64,000 nucleotides of DNA from JAJYKC01 sp963823105 (lineage in GTDB: Bacteria > Acidobacteriota > Terriglobia > Bryobacterales > Bryobacteraceae), in NCBI GenBank assembly GCA_963823105.1, contig CAWGKC010000017.1, positions 620,001 through 684,000 of the forward strand, read 5' to 3'. The number at the start of each line of letters is the position of its first letter. Positions within the stretch are counted from its first letter, which is position 1. A program made the translations under genes and the position numbers. Shown one piece after another: positions 27,989 to 36,650 of this stretch. The notes beneath the pieces are model-generated. The model ran no database searches and had not been told where the DNA came from. It saw only the letters and a list, made by a program, of their open reading frames with translations.

Positions 27989-29322
27989 AACTCGCGGGAT
28001 TGTCCATCCGCATCCGCCTCTCGCTTTGGTACTCGGCCGTTCTGCTCGCCGGTCTCCTCGCCTTCGCCTTCGTCCTCTGGTTCGCCGTCCGCGCCAGCCT
28101 TTTCCACTCCCTCGACGACGCCCTAGAACAACGCGTCCGCGGGGCCATCGCCGTTCTCGAGGAAGAGGGCCGCGCCGCCTCGCCGCTTCCTTCGATTCGC
28201 GAGGAGCTAGGCGAATACGCCGACTCGGTTCCCGAAGGCCGCCTGCTCGAAGTGCATGGCCCCGATGGCCAGCGTATTTTTCCGCAGGACGCGATCCCTC
28301 CCCTTAAAAAACACGCCTACCGCATCCTCACCCGCACCGATTTCGTTCAAGGCCGCCGCTATGAAGTCCGCGCGGCGGCGTCGCTCGAGAGCATACGGCG
28401 CCTCCTCGCCGGTTTCCGGTGGCTGCTGTTGTGGTCCATTCCAGCCACTCTCCTGCTCGCCTCCGCCGGCGGATACTTCATCAGCCGCCGCGCGCTGCAG
28501 CCGGTCGACGAAATCACCGCCTCCGCCCGCGTGATCGGCATCGCCAATCTCTCCAGCCGTCTTCCGGCTACCGGCGCCCACGACGAATTGGCCCGCCTCG
28601 CCTCGGCCTGGAACGAAATGCTGGCGCGGTTGGAGGCCGCCGTCAACCGCCTCACCCAGTTCACCGCCGACGCCTCGCACGAACTCCGCACGCCCGTCGC
28701 TCTCATCCGCACCACCGCCGAACTCGCCCTGCGCCGTGAACGCTCCAACGAAGAATATCGCGAAGCGCTTCGCCAGATCGTTCATGAAAGCGAGCGCGAG
28801 TCCAAACTCATCGAGGACCTGCTCACCCTCGCCCGCGCCGACGCCGCCGGATCGGCCTTTCCGCTCGAACCGCTCGACCTCGTTCCCCTCGTCCGCGAAG
28901 TCTCCGCCCAGGCCCGCCTCCTCGCCGAAGCGGCCGGTCTCCGCATGGAAGTGTCGCTCCCGGCCCATCCCGCGCCCGTTCGCGGCAACCCCGCCGCCCT
29001 GCGAAGACTGGTCCTCATTCTTCTCGATAATGCGATCAAGTACACCGCGCCCGGCGGCGCTGTGACCCTCTCACTCGCCGCCGCGCCCGCCCCAACGCTT
29101 GCCATTCGCGACACCGGCATCGGCATCGCTCCCGACGTTCTCCCCCATATCTTCGAGCGCTTTTACCGCGCCGACGCCTCCCGCAATCGCGACGCCGGAG
29201 GCAGCGGCCTCGGCCTCGCCATCGCCAAATGGATCGCCGAGCGCCACCACGCGTCGATCGATGCGCTCAGCGTCCCCGCCCAAGGCTCGGAGTTTACCGT
29301 GCGCTTTCCCCCTTCTCTTTAA
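27985..29322 (+). CDS. sensor histidine kinase
   Basis: The 445-residue protein has two membrane helices (about 14-36 and 150-170) enclosing a periplasmic sensor of about 110 residues. A HAMP-like linker follows, then the phospho-acceptor His in DASHELRTPVALIRTT, and ATP-binding boxes DNAIKYT (N), DTGIGIAPDVLPHIFERFYR (G1/F) and GGSGLGLAIAKWIAERH (G2). It is the partner of the regulator just upstream (ATGA overlap). The EnvZ/CusS-like layout and the exported PepSY-like protein downstream suggest an envelope or metal signal; this is inference. Confidence 0.95.
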   Translation: MKLAGLSIRIRLSLWYSAVLLAGLLAFAFVLWFAVRASLFHSLDDALEQRVRGAIAVLEEEGRAASPLPSIREELGEYADSVPEGRLLEVHGPDGQRIFPQDAIPPLKKHAYRILTRTDFVQGRRYEVRAAASLESIRRLLAGFRWLLLWSIPATLLLASAGGYFISRRALQPVDEITASARVIGIANLSSRLPATGAHDELARLASAWNEMLARLEAAVNRLTQFTADASHELRTPVALIRTTAELALRRERSNEEYREALRQIVHESERESKLIEDLLTLARADAAGSAFPLEPLDLVPLVREVSAQARLLAEAAGLRMEVSLPAHPAPVRGNPAALRRLVLILLDNAIKYTAPGGAVTLSLAAAPAPTLAIRDTGIGIAPDVLPHIFERFYRADASRNRDAGGSGLGLAIAKWIAERHHASIDALSVPAQGSEFTVRFPPSL

Positions 29323-29356
29323 GGCGTTTTTCAGATCCGGTTGGCACACTGGAGCC

Positions 29357-29800
29357 ATGAAGAAAGCAATCCTCGCGTCCCTGTTCATCGCGGGCGTTTC
29401 CATGGCCTTTGCCTCAGAGAAACGGGTCCGCCTCCAGGATCTTCCCGAAGCCGTCCAAAAGTCCGCCGCTTCCCAAACCAGCGGCGCTGTCGTTCGCGGT
29501 TACTCGCAAGAGACCGAAAACGGCCAGACGATGTACGAAGTGGAAACCACCACCGCCGGCAGGAGCAAAGACCTCCTTTTCGACGCCTCCGGCAACGTCG
29601 TGGAAGTGGAACAGCAAGTGGATATGGCAAAACTCCCCAGTTCCGTTCAAGACGGGCTGAAGAAAGCCGCCGCCGGCGCAAGAATCACCAAGGTCGAATC
29701 GGTGACCAAGGGCAGCCAGGTAAGTTACGAGGCGGCTACCGTCAAAGCGGGTAAGCGCGGCGAAGTGGCCGTCGACTCCGAAGGCCGTCCCGCTCACTAA
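29357..29800 (+). CDS. exported PepSY-like protein
   Basis: The 147-residue protein has a signal peptide (1-20, ending AFAS) and two halves resembling PepSY-like repeats: DLPEAVQKSAASQTSG then MYEVETTTAGRSKDLLFD, and KLPSSVQDGLKKAAAGARIT then VSYEAATVKAGKRGEVAVD. Such proteins often sit beside OmpR-type two-component systems and may modulate the sensor or an envelope protease. A GGAG site precedes the ATG, 34 bases after the kinase stop. Its 3' end overlaps the convergent DUF1801 gene by 4 bases. Confidence 0.8.
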   Translation: MKKAILASLFIAGVSMAFASEKRVRLQDLPEAVQKSAASQTSGAVVRGYSQETENGQTMYEVETTTAGRSKDLLFDASGNVVEVEQQVDMAKLPSSVQDGLKKAAAGARITKVESVTKGSQVSYEAATVKAGKRGEVAVDSEGRPAH

Positions 29801-30168
29801 GCGCGCCGCTTCTTCGCTTCGTTCTCGGCGATCCGCGCCTTCACCACTTTTTTCACCAGCGCGGCCGGCAGCGGCTTGTCCAACGGGAAGCGGATGGTGC
29901 CTTTGGAAGTCTCGAATTTCTTGAGTTCGTTTTTGAACGCGGCAACCACGGTCCCACTCATCGGGAACAAGCTGCAGTGGTCCGAAAACGCGGCGAATCC
30001 CAGCAGCGGTCCTTTGTATTTGAACGTCGGAATACGATAACTAATCGACTCCGTGGCCTCCGGCGGCACAGCGGACCGAATCGTCGCGCGAATACGGATC
30101 AGCGTGCCGCGTGCAGGTTCGGGAACGCCGGCCAGATATTCGTCCACGTCTTTTGGTGCAGGTTTCAT
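29797..30168 (-). CDS. DUF1801/YdhG-like protein
   Basis: The 123-residue product shows the DUF1801 pattern: DEYLAGVPEPARGTLIRIRA, then ISYRIPTFKYKGPLLGFAAF, CSLFPMSG and GTIRFPLDKPLPAALVKKVV. Members include frataxin-like iron-handling proteins of Bacillus and many uncharacterised proteins. The Met at 30168 follows an AGAGGAAAT site; an extension to 30234 is not supported. Confidence 0.85.
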   Translation of the reverse strand: MKPAPKDVDEYLAGVPEPARGTLIRIRATIRSAVPPEATESISYRIPTFKYKGPLLGFAAFSDHCSLFPMSGTVVAAFKNELKKFETSKGTIRFPLDKPLPAALVKKVVKARIAENEAKKRRA

Positions 30169-30320
30169 ATTTCCTCTGTTGACTCCCGGCTCGCGAAAAT
30201 ATCGCCGCACCCGCGGCCCGGCCATCTCTACCATTCTCGATCAGCCTGTAATGAAAAGTCACATCCGCTTAACCCGGGTGTCTTCAGGTGGTGTCTGAAA
30301 TGTGCTTCGAAAAATAGAGC

Positions 30321-30605
30321 TTAAGGTCTCCGCTTGGCGTCGAGAACGAGACAGATCGCTGCGCCTAGAAATCCGACAACCATTCCGGCGTATCCGAGGC
30401 CGGCGGCAATCATTATATGCTCGCTGACTTCAGACGACCAGCGAGGCACTCCATAAAGAGATGCATAAACAAGGTATGGGAGAAGAAGAGCAGCAGTGCA
30501 AAAGACTGCCACACGCGCGAACGTGGAGCAATATGGCGCGATCCGAGGAGCTATCCAATATAGAAGCGCCAGCAGCGCTAACGGCCAAAGCGGTCTAAGG
30601 CTCAT
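30321..30605 (-). CDS. small hypothetical membrane protein
   Basis: The 94-residue product has three hydrophobic segments (about 5-20, 30-50 and 66-88) and a basic C-terminus (DAKRRP). I do not recognise the family. It abuts the truncated hydrolase remnant upstream on the other strand. Coding is supported by composition (hydrophobic helices with regular spacing) rather than by homology. Confidence 0.5.
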   Translation of the reverse strand: MSLRPLWPLALLALLYWIAPRIAPYCSTFARVAVFCTAALLLPYLVYASLYGVPRWSSEVSEHIMIAAGLGYAGMVVGFLGAAICLVLDAKRRP

Positions 30606-30620
30606 TTACTTATCGCCTAA

Positions 30621-30977
30621 GTTTACGCCAACGACCCATATTCGAAGGATCTTTCTGAGCGGCGGCGAGAGGTGCTGCGGCGATGCCATCCCGGCGGAGA
30701 CGCGCAGATCGAGGCGCTGCTGGCCAGCGCCGAAGCTTTTGCCGATATCTACGACGGCATGAGCTTCACTCCGCCGCACTTATCGACCATCCGCGCGCGC
30801 ACGCTGATTGTCCAAGGCGATCGCGATCCGTTATATCCGGTTGAGTTGTCTGTCGATATGGCGAGGGCGATTCCGCGATCGAGCCTCTGGGTTGTTCCGA
30901 ATGGCGGTCACGGTCCAGTCATCGGAGAACGATGGCCCGAGTTCCTAAAGACGGCATCCGGCTTCCTGGCTGATTGA
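30621..30977 (+). pseudogene. 5'-truncated alpha/beta hydrolase
   Basis: The frame opens after a TAA at 30618 and reads NDPYSKDLSERRREVLRRCH, then FTPPHLSTIRARTLIVQGDRDPLYPV and WVVPNGGHGPV, the C-terminal half of an alpha/beta hydrolase including the catalytic Asp (GDRD) and His (GGHG). The N-terminal half with the nucleophile Ser is missing, so it cannot be a working hydrolase. Truncation falls just next to the small membrane protein gene, suggesting a rearrangement junction near 30610. Confidence 0.75.
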
Positions 30978-31044
30978 CGCCGAGCGCTCTTCCGCGACAC
31001 AACGACAGTGCGCCATCGTCTCAGCAGCGAAGCTAAGAAAGAGC

Positions 31045-31050
31045 GATAAT
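31045..31050 (+). promoter_or_regulatory. -10 hexamer GATAAT, leaderless start
   Basis: GATAAT ends 6 bases before the ATG of the small gene at 31057, the spacing expected for a leaderless transcript. It supports that short frame being a gene. Confidence 0.35.
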
Positions 31051-31056
31051 CTGGAC

Positions 31057-31236
31057 ATGGTTGGAGGGATGGCTTTAAGCGTTCGCGACAAGCAGGGTAT
31101 CAAGGCCCGGTATTCGGAATACGAGCAGATCGCCGCTGCATCGCATTGCCGATTCGAACCCGAATTCGTGCTCATTGAATCGGTTGAATCATTCGAGTTC
31201 GACCCACGGATGTTCGACCAGATTCCCTCGACGTAA
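31057..31236 (+). CDS. small hypothetical protein (59 aa)
   Basis: The frame encodes 59 residues beginning MVGGMALSVRDKQGIKARYS and ending DPRMFDQIPST. It is acidic with balanced composition, unlike antisense frames in this DNA. No family is recognised. The -10 element six bases upstream is the main support. It could also be the N-terminal stub of a lost gene. Confidence 0.4.
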   Translation: MVGGMALSVRDKQGIKARYSEYEQIAAASHCRFEPEFVLIESVESFEFDPRMFDQIPST

Positions 31237-31275
31237 ACGAGGAGCCGCCGCGCCCGGTTATCCTTGAGGGGAACG

Positions 31276-32312
31276 ATGCCTCCCCGATTTCCACGGCAAC
31301 GCCGCCATCGCCCGGACGCTTCTCGACATGGCCCGCACCGGCCGCATCCCGCAAACGCTGCTCCTCTCCGGCCCCTCAGGCGTCGGCAAAGCCACGTTGG
31401 CCCGCCGCTTCGGCGCGGCCCTGCTGCCCGATTCCGCCTCCATTGAAAGCGACGACCTCAGCCTCCCCGCCAACGCCGGCATCGTCGCCGAACGCGAAAA
31501 ATGGACCTCCGAGAAGCGCAACGAAGATCCGCTGCTGTTCTCCTCCCACCCCGATTTCGTCACCTTCCCGCCCGACGGGCCGCTGCGCCAGATCACCATC
31601 CAGCAAATGCGTCTTGCTCAAAGAACGAGCGCAATTTCTCCCCCTCCGCGGCGCCCATCGCGTCTTCCTCATCGACCAGATCGACCGCGCCAACGAGCAA
31701 GCCGCCAACTCGCTCCTCAAAACGCTCGAAGAGCCTCCCGCCCATCTCGTCCTCGTCATGACCGCCGAAAACGCCTACGATCTACTGCCCACCATCCGCT
31801 CCCGCGCGGTGATGTTCCATCTCGCCCCGCTGACGCCGAAGAGATGCTCGCCTTCCTCGCCGGCCGCGGGCTCGACGATCCCAAACGCCGCCTGCATCTG
31901 GCCGCCGGAAGCCCCGGCATCGCCGCCTCGCTCGATCTCGAAACGCACGACCGCCTGCGCGCCGTCATGCTCTGCCTGCTGCGCGTCTCCTCCGGCCTCG
32001 CCCAATTCTCCGAATGGGCCAAAGCCTCCGAGGCCGCCTCCGCCCGCAAAGCGGACCGGCTCGAACAATACCTGGAGGTCTTCTACACCTTACTCGAAGA
32101 CCTGCTGCTTCTGCAAAACCAAACCGGCTCCCTCCGCAACGCCGATCTGCAATCGGAGCTGGCCGCCATCGCCGCGAAAGTATCCGTTCGCCTGGATTCG
32201 CTCGGCGACGGCGAAAACGGACCGCCTGCTCCATCTCGTCCGCCGCAACATCCAAAAAACCCTCGCCCTCGACGCCCTGGCCGTGGAACTCAGCCGCCCC
32301 GCCGTCGTATAA
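31276..32312 (+). CDS. holB: DNA polymerase III delta-prime subunit, four apparent frameshifts
   Basis: Read across frames, the product (about 344 residues) is a clamp-loader subunit: DFHGNAAIARTLLDMARTG, P-loop LLLSGPSGVGKATLARRF, FLIDQIDRANEQAANSLLKT, LEEPPAHLVLVMTAENAYDL, LLPTIRSRAVMFHLAPL, then the C-terminal collar. Indels are required in the C4 run at 31282-31285, near 31610, near 31835 (a missing base) and near 32210. The net length excess of 2 bases agrees with three insertions and one deletion. Since this subunit is normally required for replication, sequence error is more likely than real inactivation. Confidence 0.8.
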
Positions 32313-32313
32313 T
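32308..32313 (+). promoter_or_regulatory. -10 hexamer TATAAT upstream of ffh
   Basis: A perfect TATAAT overlaps the holB stop codon, 42 bases before the ffh ATG. The region 17-18 bases upstream (TGGAAC) matches the -35 consensus poorly. Confidence 0.35.
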
Positions 32314-32355
32314 GATAGAAACGCCCGGCGAACGGGTCTCACCCTAAGTTTCATC

Positions 32356-33706
32356 ATGTTCGATACTCTCTCTGAAAAGCTGCAACGGGTTTTCAAGAAT
32401 CTCCGTGGCGAAGGGAAGCTCTCCGCCGAAAACATGGAAGCCGCGCTGCGCGAAATCCGCGTCGCGCTACTCGAAGCCGACGTACACTTCCGCGTCGTAA
32501 AACAGCTCATCGAAGGCATCCGCGAAAAAGCGATGGGCCAGGAAGTGCTCGACGCCTTCTCGCCCGGCCAGCAGGTGATCAAAATCGTCCGCGACGAGCT
32601 GATCAAGATGCTCGGCAGCCATCAATCGCGCCTGCGCTTCGCCAACGAACCACCCAGCGTCATTATGATCGTCGGCCTGCAGGGATCGGGCAAAACCACC
32701 AGCGCCGGCAAGCTCGCCCGCTGGCTGTCGAAGAACGGGCACAACCCGATTCTCGTTTCCGTCGACGTATACCGCCCGGCCGCGCGCCAGCAGCTCGCCG
32801 TCATCGCGCGCGAAATCAAGCTCCCCATCTACGCCGGCACGCCGGAAGAAACGAAACCCGCCGAACTCGCCCGTTCCGCCCGCCGCGAAGCCGTCCAGAC
32901 CGGACGCGACGTCCTCCTCGTCGACACCGCCGGCCGCCTGCACATCGACGAGGAACTGATGCTCGAGTTGCGCGAGCTGCGCGATCAACTCTCCCCCAGC
33001 GAAATTCTGTTCGTCGCCGACGCCATGACCGGCCAGGACGCCGTGAAATCCGCCGACGCGTTCCATAAAGAACTCGGCATCACCGGCGTCATCCTCACGA
33101 AAATGGATGGCGACGCCCGCGGCGGCGCGGCTCTCTCCGTCCGCTCCGTCACCGGCCAGCCGCTCAAATTCGTCGGCCTCGGCGAAAAGCCCGACGCCTT
33201 CGAACCCTTCCATCCGGACCGCGTCGCCTCCCGCATCCTCGGCATGGGCGATGTCCTCTCCTTCATCGAGAAGGTGGAGGAAACCATGGACCAGAAGAAG
33301 ACCGAGGAGATGCAGCGCAAGCTCATCGACAACGAATTCACCCTGGAAGATTTCCGCGACCAACTCCGGCAAATCCGCAAACTCGGGCCGCTCGAATCGC
33401 TCCTCGGCATGATGCCCAACGTCGGCCCGATGAAAGATCTGAAGAACGTGAAAGTGGACGACGGCGAGATCACCCGCATCGTGGCCATGATCGATTCCAT
33501 GACCGCCCGCGAGCGCGCCAACCACATGATCATCAACGGCGCCCGCCGCCGCCGGATCGCCAAAGGGCAGCGGCACCACCGTTCAGGATGTTAATAGCTT
33601 GCTGAAGCAATACACGCAGGCGCGAAAAATGATGAAGAGTTTAACCGGCGGAGGCTTCCTGGGCAAGCGCCTGGGCAAGTTCAAGCTGCCGATGCTGAAC
33701 CAATGA
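32356..33706 (+). CDS. ffh: signal recognition particle protein Ffh, 3' frameshift
   Basis: The repaired product is about 449 residues. The NG GTPase domain has GLQGSGKTTSAGKLA, DVYRPAARQQLAV, DTAGRLHIDEELM and TKMDGDARGGAALS; the M domain has LGMMPNVGPMKD. The frame breaks at the GGG run 33565-33567 in the invariant RRRRIAKGSGTT segment; dropping one G restores VQDVNSLLKQYTQARKMMKS and a normal end at 33706. Ffh is normally indispensable for membrane protein targeting, so this indel is almost certainly a sequence error. It heads the ffh-rpsP-khpA-rimM-trmD-rplS-rnhB string. Confidence 0.93.
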
Positions 33707-33754
33707 TTCGCATCGCGCGCCCCGGTTGTGGTCAGATAAGAAATAGGAGACGGA

Positions 33755-34018
33755 ATGTTAATGATTCGCCTGGCGCGTTTCGGCGCCAAGAAAAAGCCAT
33801 CCTACCGGGTGGTTGTCATCGAGAAGGAACGGGCGCGCAATAGCCGCTCGGTCGAAACGGTCGGTTTTTATAATCCGGTCAGCCAGCCGCAGGTGGTGAA
33901 GCTGGAGCACGACCGCATCGCCCACTGGATCAAGAACGGCGCGCAGCCCTCGGAAACCGTTGGCCGATTGCTCAAGAAAAACCCCGCGCCGGCCCCGGTG
34001 GCCGAGCCCGCCGCCTAG
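33755..34018 (+). CDS. rpsP: 30S ribosomal protein S16
   Basis: The 87-residue product has MIRLARFGAKKKPSYRVVV and the VGFYNPVSQPQVVKLEHDRI block of S16, plus an Ala/Pro-rich C-terminal tail. AGGAGA lies 4 bases before the first ATG; a second in-frame ATG at 33761 is also possible. Confidence 0.97.
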   Translation: MLMIRLARFGAKKKPSYRVVVIEKERARNSRSVETVGFYNPVSQPQVVKLEHDRIAHWIKNGAQPSETVGRLLKKNPAPAPVAEPAA

Positions 34019-34036
34019 TTCCGGCTCCGGCTCACC

Positions 34037-34282
34037 GTGGCTGAAAGCAACATGAAGCAGCTCGTCGAAGACATCGCCAAAGCCCTGGTCGATCTCCCCG
34101 ATGAAGTGTCCGTCCACGAAGTGCAGGGCGAGCAAGTCACCGTTCTCGAGCTTCGCGTAGCCCCAACCGACCTCGGCAAGGTCATCGGCAAGCAGGGCCG
34201 CACCGCCCGCTCCATTCGCACCTTGCTTGGCGCCGCCGGCATGAAGCTGAATCGCCGCTTCACGCTGGAAATTCTGGAATAA
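34037..34282 (+). CDS. khpA: KH-domain RNA-binding protein KhpA (YlqC)
   Basis: The 81-residue protein is a single KH domain with the RNA-binding GxxG loop in VIGKQGRTARSIRTLL. KhpA pairs with KhpB in other bacteria and affects cell division and small RNAs. It is in its usual place between rpsP and rimM. The start is GTG at 34037, 18 bases after rpsP. Confidence 0.93.
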   Translation: MAESNMKQLVEDIAKALVDLPDEVSVHEVQGEQVTVLELRVAPTDLGKVIGKQGRTARSIRTLLGAAGMKLNRRFTLEILE

Positions 34283-34286
34283 TCCC

Positions 34287-34808
34287 CTGTCCGCCGTCGC
34301 CGTCGCCCGCCTCCTCCGCCCCCGCGGCATCAAAGGGGAGATCTCCGCCCTGCCCCTGACGGACCGCCCCGAACGCTTCGATTCGCTCACCCACGTCCTC
34401 GCAGGCGATCGCGCGCTTGAGATCGAGAACGTCTGGTGGCACGGCGAAAAACTCATCCTGAAATTCGCCGGCGTCGATTCCATCTCCGAAGCCGAAACGC
34501 TCGTCGGCCTCGAAATCGAAGTTCCCGCCGAGGAGCGGGTCGCGCTGGAAGAGGGCGCGTACTTCCACTCCGACCTCATCGGCTGCGAACTCCGCGACCG
34601 CTCCACCGGCGCCTCGCTCGGCCTCGTTCACGAAGTTCTCGACAACCCCGGCCAGCTTCTTCTCGACGTCCGCGCCCCCGATGGCCGCGAGATCCTCGTC
34701 CCCTTCGCCCGCGCCATCTGCGTCCGCATCGACATCGCCGCCCGCCTCATCGAAGCCGATCTTCCCGAAGGCCTCGCCACTCTCAACCGGACGCCCGGCG
34801 GCGCATGA
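34287..34808 (+). CDS. rimM: 16S rRNA processing protein RimM, non-standard start
   Basis: The product of about 173 residues shows both RimM domains: ARLLRPRGIKGEISALPLTD and ERFDSLTHV in the N-terminal barrel, YFHSDLIGCELRD, LGLVHEVLDNPGQLLLDV and ILVPFARAICVRID in the PRC-barrel. RimM helps mature the 30S head and binds S19. No ATG, GTG or TTG is in frame; the only usable codon is CTG at 34287, four bases after the khpA stop. Either a CTG start is used or a base was lost (GTG would fit). The stop overlaps the trmD ATG (ATGA). Confidence 0.85.
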   Translation: MSAVAVARLLRPRGIKGEISALPLTDRPERFDSLTHVLAGDRALEIENVWWHGEKLILKFAGVDSISEAETLVGLEIEVPAEERVALEEGAYFHSDLIGCELRDRSTGASLGLVHEVLDNPGQLLLDVRAPDGREILVPFARAICVRIDIAARLIEADLPEGLATLNRTPGGA

Positions 34809-35567
34809 CCTTCCACATCCTCACCATCTTTCCCGATTTCTTCGACGGCCCCCTCCGCTACGGCGTCGTCCCGCGCGCCGTCGAATCGGGCCTCCTCGAA
34901 ATCCGCCGCCACGATCTGCGCGTCTGGACCGACGACCGCCATCGCACCGTCGACGACCGCCCGTTCGGCGGAGGCGAGGGCATGGTCCTCAAACCTGGCC
35001 CCATCTTCGCCGCCGTCGAGTCCCTCTTCCCCGAACGCACCCCCTGCCCACCGCGTGCTCCTGCTCTCCGCCCAAGGCGCGAAGTTCGACCAGGCCGCCG
35101 CCCGCCGCCTCACTTCGTACAGCGAGATCCTTCTCATCTGCGGCCGCTATGAAGGCGTCGACGAGCGCGTCGCCGAACACCTCGCCGACGAGGAGCTTTC
35201 CATCGGCGACTACGTTCTCAGCGGTGGCGAACTCGCCGCCGCCGTCGTTCTCGATTCCGTCGCCCGCCTGCTCCCCGGCGTGCTGGGCAACGAGGCCTCC
35301 GCCATCCAGGAATCCTTCGAAGCGCAAAGGGTGTGGCGCGAACCGCCAGACTCACCATCGAACGAATCGCGCCGCACTCCGTTTTGCGCGAGTTCCTTAA
35401 ATGACGCGGGCGTCCTCGACTGCCCCCACTACTCCCGCCCCGCCGATTTCCGCGGCTGGAAGGTTCCCGAGACGCTTCTGAACGGCAATCACGCCGAAAT
35501 TCGCGAGTGGCGCCGCCGCGCCGCCCTCGCCAAGACCTCCAAAAACCGTCCGGATCTATTACAATAG
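34805..35567 (+). CDS. trmD: tRNA (guanine-37-N1)-methyltransferase TrmD, frameshift and internal insert
   Basis: The repaired product (about 253 residues) has FHILTIFPDFFDGPLRYGVV, DDRPFGGGEGMVLKP, LICGRYEGVDERVAEHLADE, the knot region IGDYVLSGGELAA, and RGWKVPETLLNGNHAEIREW. It methylates G37 of tRNAs to prevent frameshifting. A +1 shift occurs in the C5 run at 35040-35044. Separately, about 28 extra residues (EAQRVWREPPDSPSNE and onward) lie between AIQESF and VLDCPHYSRP, where homologues have only a few residues; this insert coincides with an imperfect palindrome. Confidence 0.92.
35322..35389. repeat. imperfect palindrome inserted in trmD
   Basis: GCGCAAAGGGTGTGGCGCG (35322-35340) is matched in inverted orientation by the segment 35368-35389. 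The outer 7 bases (GCGCAAA/TTTGCGC) and the inner GGCGCG/CGCGCC pair perfectly, with small bulges between, around a 27-base loop. The element fits exactly within the extra segment of trmD and keeps the frame open, like palindromic elements known within Rickettsia genes. No second copy was noticed in this window. Confidence 0.5.
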
Positions 35568-35603
35568 TATTTTCGCTACTTTCGTTTTCCCAGAGGATTC
35601 CCC

Positions 35604-35954
35604 ATGCAGACTGCGATCATGTCCAAAATCGTCGCCGCGAATAAGCGCACCGACATCCCCGAATTTCGCCCCGGCGATACCATTCGCGTCCACGTCAAAA
35701 TCAAGGAAGGCGATAAAGAGCGCCTCCAGGCGTTTGAGGGCACCGTGCTCGCCCGCAACAACACCGGCGGCCTCGGCGAAACCATCACCGTGCGCAAGGT
35801 CAGCTTCGGCCACGGCGTCGAGCGCATCTTCCCCGTCCACGCGCCCGTCGTCGATCACATCGATGTCGTCCGCACCGGCCGCGTCCGCCGCGCCAAGCTG
35901 TACTACCTGCGCGGCCTGAAGGGCAAAGCGGCCCGCCTGCGCGAGCGCGAATAG
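35604..35954 (+). CDS. rplS: 50S ribosomal protein L19
   Basis: The 116-residue product has FRPGDTIRVHVKIKEGDKER, LQAFEGTVLARNNTGG, ETITVRKVSFGHGVERIFP and RVRRAKLYYLRGLKGKAARL, all L19 signatures. L19 lies at the 30S-50S interface. AGAGGA precedes the ATG. It follows trmD, the universal trmD-rplS order. Confidence 0.98.
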   Translation: MQTAIMSKIVAANKRTDIPEFRPGDTIRVHVKIKEGDKERLQAFEGTVLARNNTGGLGETITVRKVSFGHGVERIFPVHAPVVDHIDVVRTGRVRRAKLYYLRGLKGKAARLRERE

Positions 35955-35966
35955 CCGGACGGCCCG

Positions 35967-36650
35967 ATGCCGGCCTCGCCAGCCTGCCGTAATCTTTTCG
36001 AACGTCAAGCCTCCGCGCTCGGCTATCGTGCCGTCGCCGGCGTCGATGAAGTCGGCCGCGGTTCGCTCTTCGGTCCCGTCTACGCCGCCGCCGTCGTTCT
36101 CTCCCCTCGCCGTCCCATCCGCGGTCTCCGCGACAGCAAGCAACTCACCCCGGAGCGCCGCGAATCCCTCGCCCCGCTCATCCGCGAGCGCGCCGTCGCC
36201 TGGGCCGTCGCCGCCGTCGACGCCTTCGAAATCGACCGCGTCAACATCTACCAGGCCTCCCGCCTCGCCATGAAACTCGCCGTCGAAAAGCTCGACCCTC
36301 CCTGCGACTATCTCCTCGTCGACGCCCTCACGCTCGACCTCTCCATGCCCCAACTCCCCCTCATCCGCGGCGACGCCCGCTGCCGCTCCATCGCCGCCGC
36401 CTCCATCCTCGCCAAGGTCGAACGCGACGCCTGCCTCGCCGAATGGGACCGCGTCTTCCCCCAATACGGCCTCGCCCGCCACAAAGGTTACTTCACGCCC
36501 GAACACGTCGAAGCGCTCCGCATCCACGGCCCCACCCCTCTGCACCGCTTCAGCTACGCCCCTGTCCGCGAGCACTGCCCGCCGTCCATGTCCACCGGAC
36601 GCCCCGAGCAACTCGTCATGTTCGAAGCCGGAATGGCCGCATGCCAATAG
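35967..36650 (+). CDS. rnhB: ribonuclease HII
   Basis: The 227-residue product has the RNase HII active-site pattern AGVDEVGRGSLFGPVYAAAV (Asp-Glu pair), LRDSKQLTPERRE, and the later acidic residues in LLVDALTL and KVERDACL. It removes single ribonucleotides from DNA. An extended C-terminus (MSTGRPEQLVMFEAGM) follows the usual YAPVREHCP end. It lies 12 bases after rplS and overlaps the next gene by 10 bases. Confidence 0.96.
   Translation: MPASPACRNLFERQASALGYRAVAGVDEVGRGSLFGPVYAAAVVLSPRRPIRGLRDSKQLTPERRESLAPLIRERAVAWAVAAVDAFEIDRVNIYQASRLAMKLAVEKLDPPCDYLLVDALTLDLSMPQLPLIRGDARCRSIAAASILAKVERDACLAEWDRVFPQYGLARHKGYFTPEHVEALRIHGPTPLHRFSYAPVREHCPPSMSTGRPEQLVMFEAGMAACQ

Noticed and set aside
30945..31175. 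76-codon minus-strand frame
   Set aside because: The plus-strand small frame has promoter support; this one shows Ser/Arg-rich shadow composition.
32467..33579. 370-codon minus-strand frame inside ffh
   Set aside because: Antisense to the conserved Ffh GTPase.
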